Below, one piece after another: positions 46,818-54,594 of a stretch of DNA of 64,000 nucleotides (the first letter of the stretch is position 1; every line of letters begins with the position of its first letter). The notes under the pieces are model-generated. The model saw only the letters and a list, made by a program, of their open reading frames with translations. It was not told the DNA's origin and did no database searches. The DNA is from Bacteroidota bacterium (GTDB lineage: Bacteria > Bacteroidota > Ignavibacteria > Ignavibacteriales > Melioribacteraceae), in contig JAHISV010000005.1 in NCBI GenBank assembly GCA_018818065.1, positions 230,527 through 294,526 of the forward strand, written 5' to 3'. The translations under genes and the position numbers were made by a program.

Positions 46818-48059
46818 CTAATCTATAAGTGGACCAATATTTGTGCCTCCGGGGTAAAGAGCAAAGGCAATTGCAAAAGCTATAACCGAGACAATTAACC
46901 CGTACATGAAAATGCTGTAGCATATTCTAAGGTACTTATACTTTTGACCAAGGACCTGGCCAAGAAAATAAAAATCCTTAATCATGCTATCATAGAGATA
47001 ATCTTTGTCGTTAATCAACTCTTTCATTCCCCATGTAAAATCCTGGAGGTTCATGTTGAAAAAGTTACCAAAAAATAAAAGGTTGGCTCTCTTTGATTTA
47101 ATTTCCTCTTTTGAAAATGTACCTTGAGTAACGCTTGGGCGCGTGACCAGTATGGCAAAAATAAGTGTGACTAAACTTATTGTGGTTAATATTGCAGTAG
47201 GAATAATGAGGTGAGGATTTGAATCAAGTTTACGGATCATAATGGAGACAATAACCGTTATTAGAAGTGTGTTAACACTAATCATAATATTAGCTTTATT
47301 ATCTGCCATAGAACTAAAACTTACATGTGTTCTCATGGTGTTTCGGAACATGGTCTCGATACCCCGCGTAGCCTGTTTATCCAGTTCCATTTTTTTTGCT
47401 AATTTTTCTTTTTCAAAAACAAGTTTGTCATCTTTTAGTTTTTCTTGTTCTGCCTGCTTGTTGTGTTTTCGTAATTTCTTTTGAAGCTTCATTAGATTCA
47501 GATGTTTTTGCTCTTCATATTTGTTGCGGGCATATTCAGTAAAAAATTTATGCTTAAAAAAGAAAGAGATATTCTTATTTAACCAATCGATCTCAGTTAA
47601 TGACTCGTGGCTTTTTAATTCGAATTCCACCCTGAATAATTCATTTCTCTCAAAAAATGATTTTCTCCCTAGGTGGTGCAAATCTGCGTCGCAAATTACT
47701 TCTTCGAGTAAATTTTTGGGAGTATGAGGTATTTTTGTTGCCATTATACAATCAGCAACTTTTTCAATTTTGTCCTGGGGGTATTGGTTATTTTTAAGAA
47801 AGTATCTTGCATTTTCAGCACTTATACTCTCATGTCCGTCCCCCTTAACTACATAGCCCGTATCATGAAACCATGCGGCGATAGATACAATCTCTATCTC
47901 GTCTTCTGATAAGTCTGAGGCTAGGCCTATTTTTTTTACAGCTTCAACGACTTCGTACGTATGCGTAAGGTCGTGATAAACATTTTCCCTCGGAGATTCT
48001 TCTTTAAACAAGGTTTCTACGTAAAAAGAAATATCTTCAAAGAGTTTTTCTTTATTCAT
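46818..48059 (-). CDS. HD phosphohydrolase domain fused to Pycsar-effector-like (PycTM/DUF5706) membrane domain
   Basis: A 413-residue inner-membrane protein. Residues 25-170 are an HD domain with likely metal ligands H33 (YHDLTHTYE), H65-D66 (WFHDTG) and D126 (CDADLHH); H76 and H112 may bind a second metal. Residues 175-230 are a charged coiled coil. Residues 235-413 match the PycTM/DUF5706 region: SMADNKANIMISVNTLLIT opens TM1 (257-275), TM2 is 283-305 and TM3 378-402. PycTM proteins in Pycsar defence bind cyclic CMP or cyclic UMP and damage the membrane. No nucleotide cyclase is encoded nearby, and the operon partners are SixA and PPK1, so a housekeeping role coupled to phosphate or nucleotide signalling is more likely than defence. 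Fusion to HD is known in Bacteroidota. Confidence 0.85.
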   Translation of the reverse strand: MNKEKLFEDISFYVETLFKEESPRENVYHDLTHTYEVVEAVKKIGLASDLSEDEIEIVSIAAWFHDTGYVVKGDGHESISAENARYFLKNNQYPQDKIEKVADCIMATKIPHTPKNLLEEVICDADLHHLGRKSFFERNELFRVEFELKSHESLTEIDWLNKNISFFFKHKFFTEYARNKYEEQKHLNLMKLQKKLRKHNKQAEQEKLKDDKLVFEKEKLAKKMELDKQATRGIETMFRNTMRTHVSFSSMADNKANIMISVNTLLITVIVSIMIRKLDSNPHLIIPTAILTTISLVTLIFAILVTRPSVTQGTFSKEEIKSKRANLLFFGNFFNMNLQDFTWGMKELINDKDYLYDSMIKDFYFLGQVLGQKYKYLRICYSIFMYGLIVSVIAFAIAFALYPGGTNIGPLID

Positions 48060-48247
48060 TGAGTTCCTTTAATTCAATTAATACGCGAATAGTAGAATTT
48101 ATTTATAGGCATCCTTTGTTGCAGTGTAGTAAATTACAAGTGAAGATAACAAATAATTATTTCAAATGTCACCAGTAATCAATTGCGAAATGTTAAAAAA
48201 TGTACTTAATTTCGCACTTGTGTTTTTCCTCATAATAAAATAATTGA
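48060..48247. promoter_or_regulatory. Divergent promoter region, ppk operon and Nudix gene
   Basis: 188 bases between outward-reading starts; it should hold both promoters. I see AT-rich sequence but no clear operator or consensus. Confidence 0.4.
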
Positions 48248-48679
48248 ATGAAAAAATTACCTGATAAAATATTACCCCAGGCTGGTGTTATCCCTTTTCG
48301 AATTAAGTCCGGAAAGTTAAAGATACTCATCATTACCAGTAGTTCAGGTAATAAGTGGTTATTTCCCAAAGGACTTGTTGAAAAGAACATGACCAAAGTT
48401 GAATCTGCGGCATTAGAAGCGAAGGAAGAGAGTGGAGTACTTGGCGAGGTGCTACTTCAAAAAATTGGCAGTTACATGATTTTTAAATATAACACGCATT
48501 ATAAAGTTGATATGTTCCCAATGGAAGTTGATCGATTATTAGCCAGATGGCCTGAGGAAAAAATACGTAAAAGAAAATGGGTGTCACCGGAAAATGTAGA
48601 CGAGTATATTAAAGACAATCAATTACTGAAACTGGTTGATGAGTTTAATCGACTAAAGCTGGACAAGAATAATCAGTGA
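48248..48679 (+). CDS. Nudix hydrolase with a degenerate Nudix box
   Basis: A 143-residue Nudix-fold protein. The Nudix helix begins FPKGLVEKN and ends EAKEESGV: the catalytic glutamates E57, E60 and E61 are present, but the usual E seven residues from the box glycine is M48 and the R before the first catalytic E is L56. These changes are unlike classical Nudix enzymes; the overall layout (GVIPFRI start, WLFPKG) is of the Ap4A/diphosphoinositol polyphosphate (DIPP) type, which can act on dinucleoside polyphosphates and polyphosphate. Divergent from the ppk1 operon, it may turn over its products; that is inference. Its 3' end overlaps that of the SafE-like gene by 7 nt. Confidence 0.8.
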   Translation: MKKLPDKILPQAGVIPFRIKSGKLKILIITSSSGNKWLFPKGLVEKNMTKVESAALEAKEESGVLGEVLLQKIGSYMIFKYNTHYKVDMFPMEVDRLLARWPEEKIRKRKWVSPENVDEYIKDNQLLKLVDEFNRLKLDKNNQ

Positions 48680-49377
48680 CACATCATTTCTTGCTTCTCT
48701 GCTAAAGGAACAAACTTTGGACTCAGGTAGGGAATTCCCAAATTTAATCCGCGTAAAATAAATACAATAGCCAGTAAAACAGCAAAGACAGGTATAAGCT
48801 TGTTAAGCTTACGTCTAAGATTAAAACTAATATAACGTCCGAAAACAGAAGTGATAAACATGATAGGGAAAGTCCCTAATCCGAATAAAGCCATGTAAGC
48901 CGCCCCTGTTAAAGCGGAACCTGTTGTAATTGCACCGGCAATTCCCATATACACAAATCCGCAGGGGAGAAAACCATTAACAATTCCTATAAGAAAAAAT
49001 GCTCTTAAAGTTTTCTGCCTGCTCAGAATTGAGAATGCCTTTGATATGGTTGTAACAATTTTTTTGTAGACTATGTTATTTGCCAGTTTGCTTTTAAAGG
49101 CCATGGGAACAATAACTGATAGTAAAACGAAAAGTCCAAGTAGTAATGAGACATCCTGTTGTAAACCATGCAATACAATTCTGTCACCAAGTAATCCAAA
49201 GACAAGTCCAAAAAATGAGTAGGTAACTATTCTGCCCAGGTTATACAGAACCCTGCTTAGAAATACTATTGTTCGGCTGCCTTCATTTGTCGGCAGAGCC
49301 AATACTATTGGACCACACATTCCAACACAATGTATGCTTCCAAACAAACCTATGGTAAATGCAGTCCAAAGTTCCAT
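48673..49377 (-). CDS. TauE/SafE-UreH-like membrane protein of the cbb3 cluster
   Basis: A 234-residue inner-membrane protein with six hydrophobic segments. The first helix has the family motif GSIHCVGMCGP (13-23, C17 and C21), and a paired helix has GFLPCGFVYMG, as in the UreH/CcdA-like group often placed at the end of cco operons in Bacteroidota. The cysteines could serve copper or thiol handling for oxidase assembly. The start abuts the ccoH stop with no gap, so it is translated from the same message. Convergent overlap of 7 nt with the Nudix gene. Confidence 0.85.
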   Translation of the reverse strand: MELWTAFTIGLFGSIHCVGMCGPIVLALPTNEGSRTIVFLSRVLYNLGRIVTYSFFGLVFGLLGDRIVLHGLQQDVSLLLGLFVLLSVIVPMAFKSKLANNIVYKKIVTTISKAFSILSRQKTLRAFFLIGIVNGFLPCGFVYMGIAGAITTGSALTGAAYMALFGLGTFPIMFITSVFGRYISFNLRRKLNKLIPVFAVLLAIVFILRGLNLGIPYLSPKFVPLAEKQEMMCH

Positions 49378-49821
49378 CTAATTAACCATGATAATTTTTT
49401 CGTTAAAATAGGAGTTCTCACCAACATTCCAGTCAACTTTTATTTTCCAAAGTCCCTTCGCAAAATTTACAAGCGGCAAACTATGAACAAAGGATGTGTC
49501 CAAAGTAAATGAAAAAGTTTTATCCAATAAATTATTGGAAGGTCTGTATAAATAAATAATTCCATCGAATTGTTCGGGAGGCGCCAGCCTGGGGAAAGTA
49601 AAGTTTACAGTACTCTGCGCCATTGTTATTTTAAGACCTTTTTCAAGTGCTTCTGTTCTCTTTAGTTTATCGATGTGTTCCTGGTGAGTTAGCTCTTTTT
49701 CATAATAATTGTCTGTAACAAGGCCGACATCTTTAGTCATTGTAAAAAGAACCATGGCAAGAACGAATAAAACAAATATGCCATAGAGTGAGAAAATTTT
49801 AATGCCCCAGGATATTTTCAT
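49378..49821 (-). CDS. ccoH: cbb3 oxidase assembly protein FixH/CcoH
   Basis: A 147-residue single-pass membrane protein: one TM at about 10-30 (IFSLYGIFVLFVLAMVLFTM) and a periplasmic beta-domain rich in alternation (VNFTFPRLAPPEQFDGIIYLYRPSNN, GLWKIKVDWNVGENSYFNEK). The FixH family stabilises the cbb3 complex. GLWKIKVDW and the final EKIIMV are typical of the Bacteroidota form. It lies 2 nt after ccoG. Confidence 0.85.
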   Translation of the reverse strand: MKISWGIKIFSLYGIFVLFVLAMVLFTMTKDVGLVTDNYYEKELTHQEHIDKLKRTEALEKGLKITMAQSTVNFTFPRLAPPEQFDGIIYLYRPSNNLLDKTFSFTLDTSFVHSLPLVNFAKGLWKIKVDWNVGENSYFNEKIIMVN

Positions 49822-49823
49822 GG

Positions 49824-51230
49824 TTACTTCGTCCTATTCTCTATTTTGCCCAGAAAAGACGTTTTTATCGTCTCTGTTAATTCATTGTTTGAGTACACAT
49901 TTATTTCTAATTCTGTTTTCAAGCTTTTGATTATATCGAGAGAAAGAACAACCAAAAGCTTTGCCTTCTCGGTTGCTTGCGGTTCAATCAGTAAATCGCT
50001 GCCAAGCACTTTTATTTCACCAAACGGCTTAACCAGTTCAACTCTTAACTGAAGCGGCTCAAATGTTTTGTTGACGACTTTAAGATCATATAGATTGCTA
50101 ATCTTATTGTCTAGCTGAGGCTGTGAAAGCAGACCGGGAGTTCTTAACAGGGAAATTTCATAATTGTTACGGTTTATCATCATGAAGCTTGTGATAGAGA
50201 ATAGTATAATCAGTACTATCGTGTAACCAATCGCACGCGGGGTAAAGATGAAGCGTTTACCAGTTTCAATCTCAATCTTTGATGCGTATCTGATAAGACC
50301 TTTTGGGCGCTTAACCTTTGACATTACAGTATTGCATTCATCAATGCAGGCAGTGCAGTTCACGCATTCCAGCTGGGTTCCGTTTCTGATGTCTATTCCT
50401 GTCGGGCAAACATCAACGCATAAATGGCAGTCGATACAATCGCCATTACTTTGCTCTACATCTTTTTTGATCTTTCCTCTTGGTTCGCCTCGTTTATTAT
50501 CATAGGCAATTACTATTGAGTTAGCATCAAGCATTACGCTTTGCAGTCTTCCGTAGGGGCATACAAGAACGCAAGCCTGCTCTCTGAAGGATGAGAACAC
50601 AAAATAAAATATTCCTGAAAATATGCTTATTGCGGCTAGCCCGCCAAGATGTTGTGAGGGCGGGTCGGTTATAATCTGGAACAAGGAATCAACACCAATT
50701 ATATAAGCAAGAAAAGTATTGGAAATAATAAATGATAATCCCATAAAAATAATATGCTTCACTGATTTTTTAAATATCTTCTCCTTTGTCATCGGGCCCG
50801 TGTCCAGCCTCTTCTGCTTTGAGGCATCCCCTTCGATAAAGTATTCTATTTTGCGGAATACCATTTCCAGAAAAATTGTTTGAGGGCAAACCCAGCCGCA
50901 GAATAATCTTCCGTAAACTACAGTGAAGAGAAATATGGATACGAAGACTGATATCATTAAAAGAACGAAAATGTAAAAATCATGAGGGCCAAATAAAATC
51001 CCAAATAAAACAAACTTTCTTTCAAGAATATTGAATAACAGGAACGGGTGCCCGTTTACTTTTAGGAAAGGAGCACCGAAGAGGAAAAGCAATAATATTA
51101 TACTTACTGCTGTTCTTGCGTTGTAAAACTTGCCGGAAGGCTTCTTGGGATATATCCATTTCCTGTCACCATCTTCGGTAACGTTTGCCAGTATATCACG
51201 AAATCCTTCTTTGCTATCCTGAGTATTCAT
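49824..51230 (-). CDS. ccoG: cbb3 oxidase assembly protein CcoG (FixG/RdxA)
   Basis: A 468-residue membrane protein with about five TMs (about 45-65, 85-110, 160-180, 190-212, 330-350). It has the NapH-like VCPQTIF region and an intracellular 2x[4Fe-4S] ferredoxin: CIDCHLCVDVCP and CVNCTACIDEC, with ACVLVCPYGR before it, the ferredoxin-like order of CcoG. CcoG is a cupric reductase that supplies Cu(I) for CuB. The C-terminal IG-like part (380-468) is standard. Co-transcribed with ccoP (15 nt) and ccoH. Confidence 0.93.
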   Translation of the reverse strand: MNTQDSKEGFRDILANVTEDGDRKWIYPKKPSGKFYNARTAVSIILLLFLFGAPFLKVNGHPFLLFNILERKFVLFGILFGPHDFYIFVLLMISVFVSIFLFTVVYGRLFCGWVCPQTIFLEMVFRKIEYFIEGDASKQKRLDTGPMTKEKIFKKSVKHIIFMGLSFIISNTFLAYIIGVDSLFQIITDPPSQHLGGLAAISIFSGIFYFVFSSFREQACVLVCPYGRLQSVMLDANSIVIAYDNKRGEPRGKIKKDVEQSNGDCIDCHLCVDVCPTGIDIRNGTQLECVNCTACIDECNTVMSKVKRPKGLIRYASKIEIETGKRFIFTPRAIGYTIVLIILFSITSFMMINRNNYEISLLRTPGLLSQPQLDNKISNLYDLKVVNKTFEPLQLRVELVKPFGEIKVLGSDLLIEPQATEKAKLLVVLSLDIIKSLKTELEINVYSNNELTETIKTSFLGKIENRTK

Positions 51231-51245
51231 CCCTTCCCAATAATA

Positions 51246-52088
51246 TTATATTGATTCTTTAGACTCTTCACTGTATTGTTCACCTTCCGGGGCTTTCCCG
51301 TTAGAAGGGTTCGTTCCCTCAAGGCTCATTATAAAACTGGAGACTTCTTGTATTTGTTTAGGAGCTAATTGAGACTGCCAGCTTATCATGCCTTTTTGTT
51401 GAACCCCATCCCGGACAATTCTGAATATATTTTTGATTCCACCACCATTTATCCAGTATTGGTCTGTTAAATTTGGACCTATTAAACCCTCGCCTTTAAA
51501 TCCATGACAAGAAGCGCAGTTCTTCATAAAGATATCCTGCCCAGCTGCAATAGCTGAATTATCAGTTAGCTGAGTAACAGTTTGCTCAGTAAGAAAAGCA
51601 CCAGAACGGATAAGAAGATTTCGTTGCATATCAGCAAGCTGTACTTCTTCCTGATATTCGTCTTGCATTATATTCCCGGTACCTATTAAGTGATACTGAA
51701 AAATGTAAATAATGGCCATAATAATAGTACCGTAAAATAGCAGATTGAATATTGGCGGAACCTTGTTGTCCAACTCTTTAATGCCATCGTAATCATGATC
51801 CATAAGAATTTCTTGTTCGTTTTCAATCGGTGTTGCTAAGGTCGATTTTGAAATAACCAGGTGTTTAAACTTCTTCCAGGCTTGATTTAAATCAACAGAT
51901 TTATCAGGAATAACAATAACAAGCCAGAGGACGACTATAATTATAAGAAGTGTGAGTATTCCAGTGATTTTCATTACTGATGAAAGTGCATCACCGGCGG
52001 CGGCATTAATTGGTACTTTTGCCAGTAAAAAGAGTATGGCAGCAAAAACTATTTTTGCTGATTGTTTAAAAACATTTATTTTATTCAT
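51246..52088 (-). CDS. ccoP: cbb3 oxidase subunit CcoP (single-heme form)
   Basis: A 280-residue cytochrome c subunit. ATG 52088 is chosen because it overlaps ccoQ by 8 nt and starts in a GCGGG context; an earlier start 33 nt upstream would run deep into ccoQ. TMs at about 12-30 and 36-58, a third at about 115-135. The signature DHDYDGIKELDNKVPPIFN is typical of Bacteroidota CcoP. One heme c site, CASCH (in KNCASCHGFKGEG), with M in MISWQSQL as the sixth ligand; proteobacterial CcoP has two hemes, so this is the shorter form. It passes electrons to CcoO. Confidence 0.93.
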   Translation of the reverse strand: MNKINVFKQSAKIVFAAILFLLAKVPINAAAGDALSSVMKITGILTLLIIIVVLWLVIVIPDKSVDLNQAWKKFKHLVISKSTLATPIENEQEILMDHDYDGIKELDNKVPPIFNLLFYGTIIMAIIYIFQYHLIGTGNIMQDEYQEEVQLADMQRNLLIRSGAFLTEQTVTQLTDNSAIAAGQDIFMKNCASCHGFKGEGLIGPNLTDQYWINGGGIKNIFRIVRDGVQQKGMISWQSQLAPKQIQEVSSFIMSLEGTNPSNGKAPEGEQYSEESKESI

Positions 52089-52278
52089 TATCAAACCCGC
52101 TTTTGTTAACAAGTTTATCATTATTATCCAGGGGTAAATTTTCCATCACGGTGATGTATTCCTTATCAATTCTTAACACCCATAGAATTGCTCCAACAAA
52201 AAAGGTAAAAAAGAGAATAAGTCCTACAATTGGATATATGGAAACTCCGTCAATTGTACTCAAATAGTTTGAAAACAT
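52081..52278 (-). CDS. ccoQ: cbb3 oxidase subunit CcoQ
   Basis: A 65-residue protein with one TM (about 14-36, IYPIVGLILFFTFFVGAILWVL) and a short charged tail, the form of FixQ/CcoQ, a small accessory subunit that protects or stabilises the oxidase. It lies 9 nt after ccoNO and its end overlaps the ccoP start by 8 nt. Confidence 0.85.
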   Translation of the reverse strand: MFSNYLSTIDGVSIYPIVGLILFFTFFVGAILWVLRIDKEYITVMENLPLDNNDKLVNKSGFDNE

Positions 52279-52287
52279 ATCACACCC

Positions 52288-54414
52288 TTAATTGTTGTTT
52301 TTCTCTTTTACTTTAATGTCTGTACCAAGTCTTTGCAGATATGCAATAAGTGCTATTATTTCTTTATCAGGTTCAACAATAGCTCCACCATTTGACAAGT
52401 CGGCTGCAATTTTTGCTGCCTGTTGGTTAAGGTCGGTAATGGCGAACTCTTCATATCCATCCTCGTAAGGCACTCCAATGCTGCGCATAGCACTGATTTT
52501 GCCAGGTGTTGATGCTATATCCAAAGTTTGACTTAGTAACCAAGGGTAAGTCGGCATCAGTGAACCGGGAGACATTGTCGTCGGATCTTCCATATGGAGA
52601 TAATGCCATATATTTGAATATTTACCACCAATTCTGTGCAGGTCTGGTCCGGTACGCTTAGAGCCCCATAAGAATGGATGATCATAAACAAACTCACCTG
52701 CTTTGGAATACTCGCCGTATCTCTCCGTTTCTGACCTGAAGGGTCTTACAAGCTGCGAATGGCAGGATACACACCCTTCACGAATGTATAAATCACGACC
52801 TTGCAATTCGAGAGGAGTATAGGGTTTTACGCTGGCTATGGTCGGGATATTGGATTCGACTAAGTAAGTTGGGATTATTTCGAATACACCACCAATGAGA
52901 ATAACAAACGTAGAAAGCAAAGCAAATTTAACAGGACGTTTTTCGAGCCATCTGTGTATCATTCCTTTCTTTATCTTATCATTTTCATTAACCAGTGCTG
53001 GAGCTTCAGCGGTTTCTTCAGCCATAAACGAGCCCTGCTTTGCTGTTTTTAGAAGATTATAAATCATAACAAAGACACCAACGAAATAAAGGGTTCCACC
53101 GATTGACCGAATAACATACATTGGAACAATCTGTAAAACTGTTTCTAAAAAGTTTGGATATTGTAATAGTCCAAGCGGAGTAAACTCTTTCCACATTAAA
53201 GCCTGAACAATACCGGACCAATACATTGAAGAAGCATAAACAACAATACCTAAGGTACCTAACCAGAAGTGAAGATTGGCAAGTTTATTCGAGTAAAGTT
53301 TTGTTTTCCACATTTGTGGAATCAACCAATAGAGCATACCAAAGGTCAGGAATCCATTCCAGCCAAGGGCACCGATGTGAACATGTGCAATAATCCAATC
53401 TGTAAAATGTGCGATGGCATTAACATTGCGCAAAGAAAGCATTGGCCCTTCGAAGGTGGCCATGCCATAGGCGGTTACAGCAACAACCATAAATTTAAGA
53501 ACGGGTTCTTCACGAACCTTATCCCAGGCGCCACGAAGCGTAAGCAAACCATTCAGCATCCCGCCCCATGAAGGCGCAATAAGCATGATTGAAAAAACTG
53601 TTCCCAGCGACTGTGCCCAATCAGGCAATGCCGTGTAAAGCAGGTGATGTGGTCCAGCCCATATATATAAAAATATTAATGCCCAAAAGTGCAGGATAGA
53701 GAGCTTATAGGAGTATACCGGTCTGTTTGCCGCTTTTGGCAGGAAGTAATACATAAGACCAAGGTATGGAGTTGTTAAAAAGAATGCGACTGCATTATGT
53801 CCGTACCACCATTGCACCAGTGCATCCTGTACACCTGCAAAAACCGGGTAACTTTTAATTAAGCTGACTGGAATTTCAATTGAATTTACAACATGCAGTA
53901 CCGTAACGGTAACGAAGGTTGCGATGTAAAACCAGATGGCGACATACATATGTTTCTCGCGTCGCTTGATCACCGTCATCATCATGTTTAACCCGAAAGC
54001 CAGCCAAACAAGGGCTATAAGAATATCAATTGGCCATTCAAGCTCTGCATATTCCTTGCTGGTTGTAATACCCAGGGGCAATGTTATTGCTGCAAGCACG
54101 ATAATTGATTGCCATCCCCAAAAATTTATTTTACTTAAGATTGGGCTAAACATACTGGTTTTGCATAAGCGCGGCAGCGAATAATAAACTCCGGCGAATA
54201 TCGCATTGCCCACAAAAGCAAAGATCACGGCGTTTGTGTGCAGGGGTCGCAACCGGCCAAATGTTGTGTACTGCAACCCAAGATTCAACTCAGGAAGGTA
54301 CAATTGAATGGCAATTATGATACCGACTAACATTCCAACAACACCCCAAACCAGAGTTGCAATTGAAAAATGCTTTACAATCCTGTTATCATAAGTGAAT
54401 TGTTCAATGGACAT
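52288..54414 (-). CDS. ccoN: Fused cbb3 oxidase subunits CcoN-CcoO
   Basis: A 708-residue fusion of the catalytic subunit CcoN (1-465) and the monoheme CcoO (about 490-708). In CcoN the ligands are visible: H59 (heme b), H206, H256 and H257 (CuB), Y250 (the His-Tyr cross-link position) and H344/H346 (hemes b3 and b). Each is one residue lower than the number I recall for Pseudomonas stutzeri CcoN. CcoO holds CVSCH (C548, C551, H552) and the SLMPTYPWL methionine-ligand region. The fusion is known in Bacteroidota. High-affinity O2 reduction with proton pumping in low oxygen. It lies 12 nt after ccoS. Confidence 0.97.
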   Translation of the reverse strand: MSIEQFTYDNRIVKHFSIATLVWGVVGMLVGIIIAIQLYLPELNLGLQYTTFGRLRPLHTNAVIFAFVGNAIFAGVYYSLPRLCKTSMFSPILSKINFWGWQSIIVLAAITLPLGITTSKEYAELEWPIDILIALVWLAFGLNMMMTVIKRREKHMYVAIWFYIATFVTVTVLHVVNSIEIPVSLIKSYPVFAGVQDALVQWWYGHNAVAFFLTTPYLGLMYYFLPKAANRPVYSYKLSILHFWALIFLYIWAGPHHLLYTALPDWAQSLGTVFSIMLIAPSWGGMLNGLLTLRGAWDKVREEPVLKFMVVAVTAYGMATFEGPMLSLRNVNAIAHFTDWIIAHVHIGALGWNGFLTFGMLYWLIPQMWKTKLYSNKLANLHFWLGTLGIVVYASSMYWSGIVQALMWKEFTPLGLLQYPNFLETVLQIVPMYVIRSIGGTLYFVGVFVMIYNLLKTAKQGSFMAEETAEAPALVNENDKIKKGMIHRWLEKRPVKFALLSTFVILIGGVFEIIPTYLVESNIPTIASVKPYTPLELQGRDLYIREGCVSCHSQLVRPFRSETERYGEYSKAGEFVYDHPFLWGSKRTGPDLHRIGGKYSNIWHYLHMEDPTTMSPGSLMPTYPWLLSQTLDIASTPGKISAMRSIGVPYEDGYEEFAITDLNQQAAKIAADLSNGGAIVEPDKEIIALIAYLQRLGTDIKVKEKNNN

Positions 54415-54426
54415 AAACAGAATTCC

Positions 54427-54594
54427 TTATTTATTGTTTTTTTCACTATTCTTTTTCTTATCGTCAAATAAAATTCTTACAGCAGGTGTATATTTATCAT
54501 CAAACTGTCCGTTCTTAACAGACCATAGAAATGCGATCAGGAAGCCCAGAGCAACCACCAAACTAAAGCCAATAAGAACTATAATAACCGACAT
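54427..54594 (-). CDS. ccoS: cbb3 oxidase maturation protein CcoS
   Basis: A 55-residue gene too short for most ORF cut-offs. MSVIIVLIGFSLVVALGFLI is one TM, followed by the typical CcoS block AFLWSVKNGQFDDKYTPA. CcoS is needed for cofactor insertion into the cbb3 oxidase. Its ATG (54592-54594) follows the ccoI stop codon with no gap, and ccoNO follows after 12 nt. Confidence 0.93.
   Translation of the reverse strand: MSVIIVLIGFSLVVALGFLIAFLWSVKNGQFDDKYTPAVRILFDDKKKNSEKNNK

Noticed and set aside
46818..48059. A complete Pycsar antiphage system
   Set aside because: Only the effector-like domain is present; there is no cyclase gene nearby and the operon partners are sixA and ppk1.
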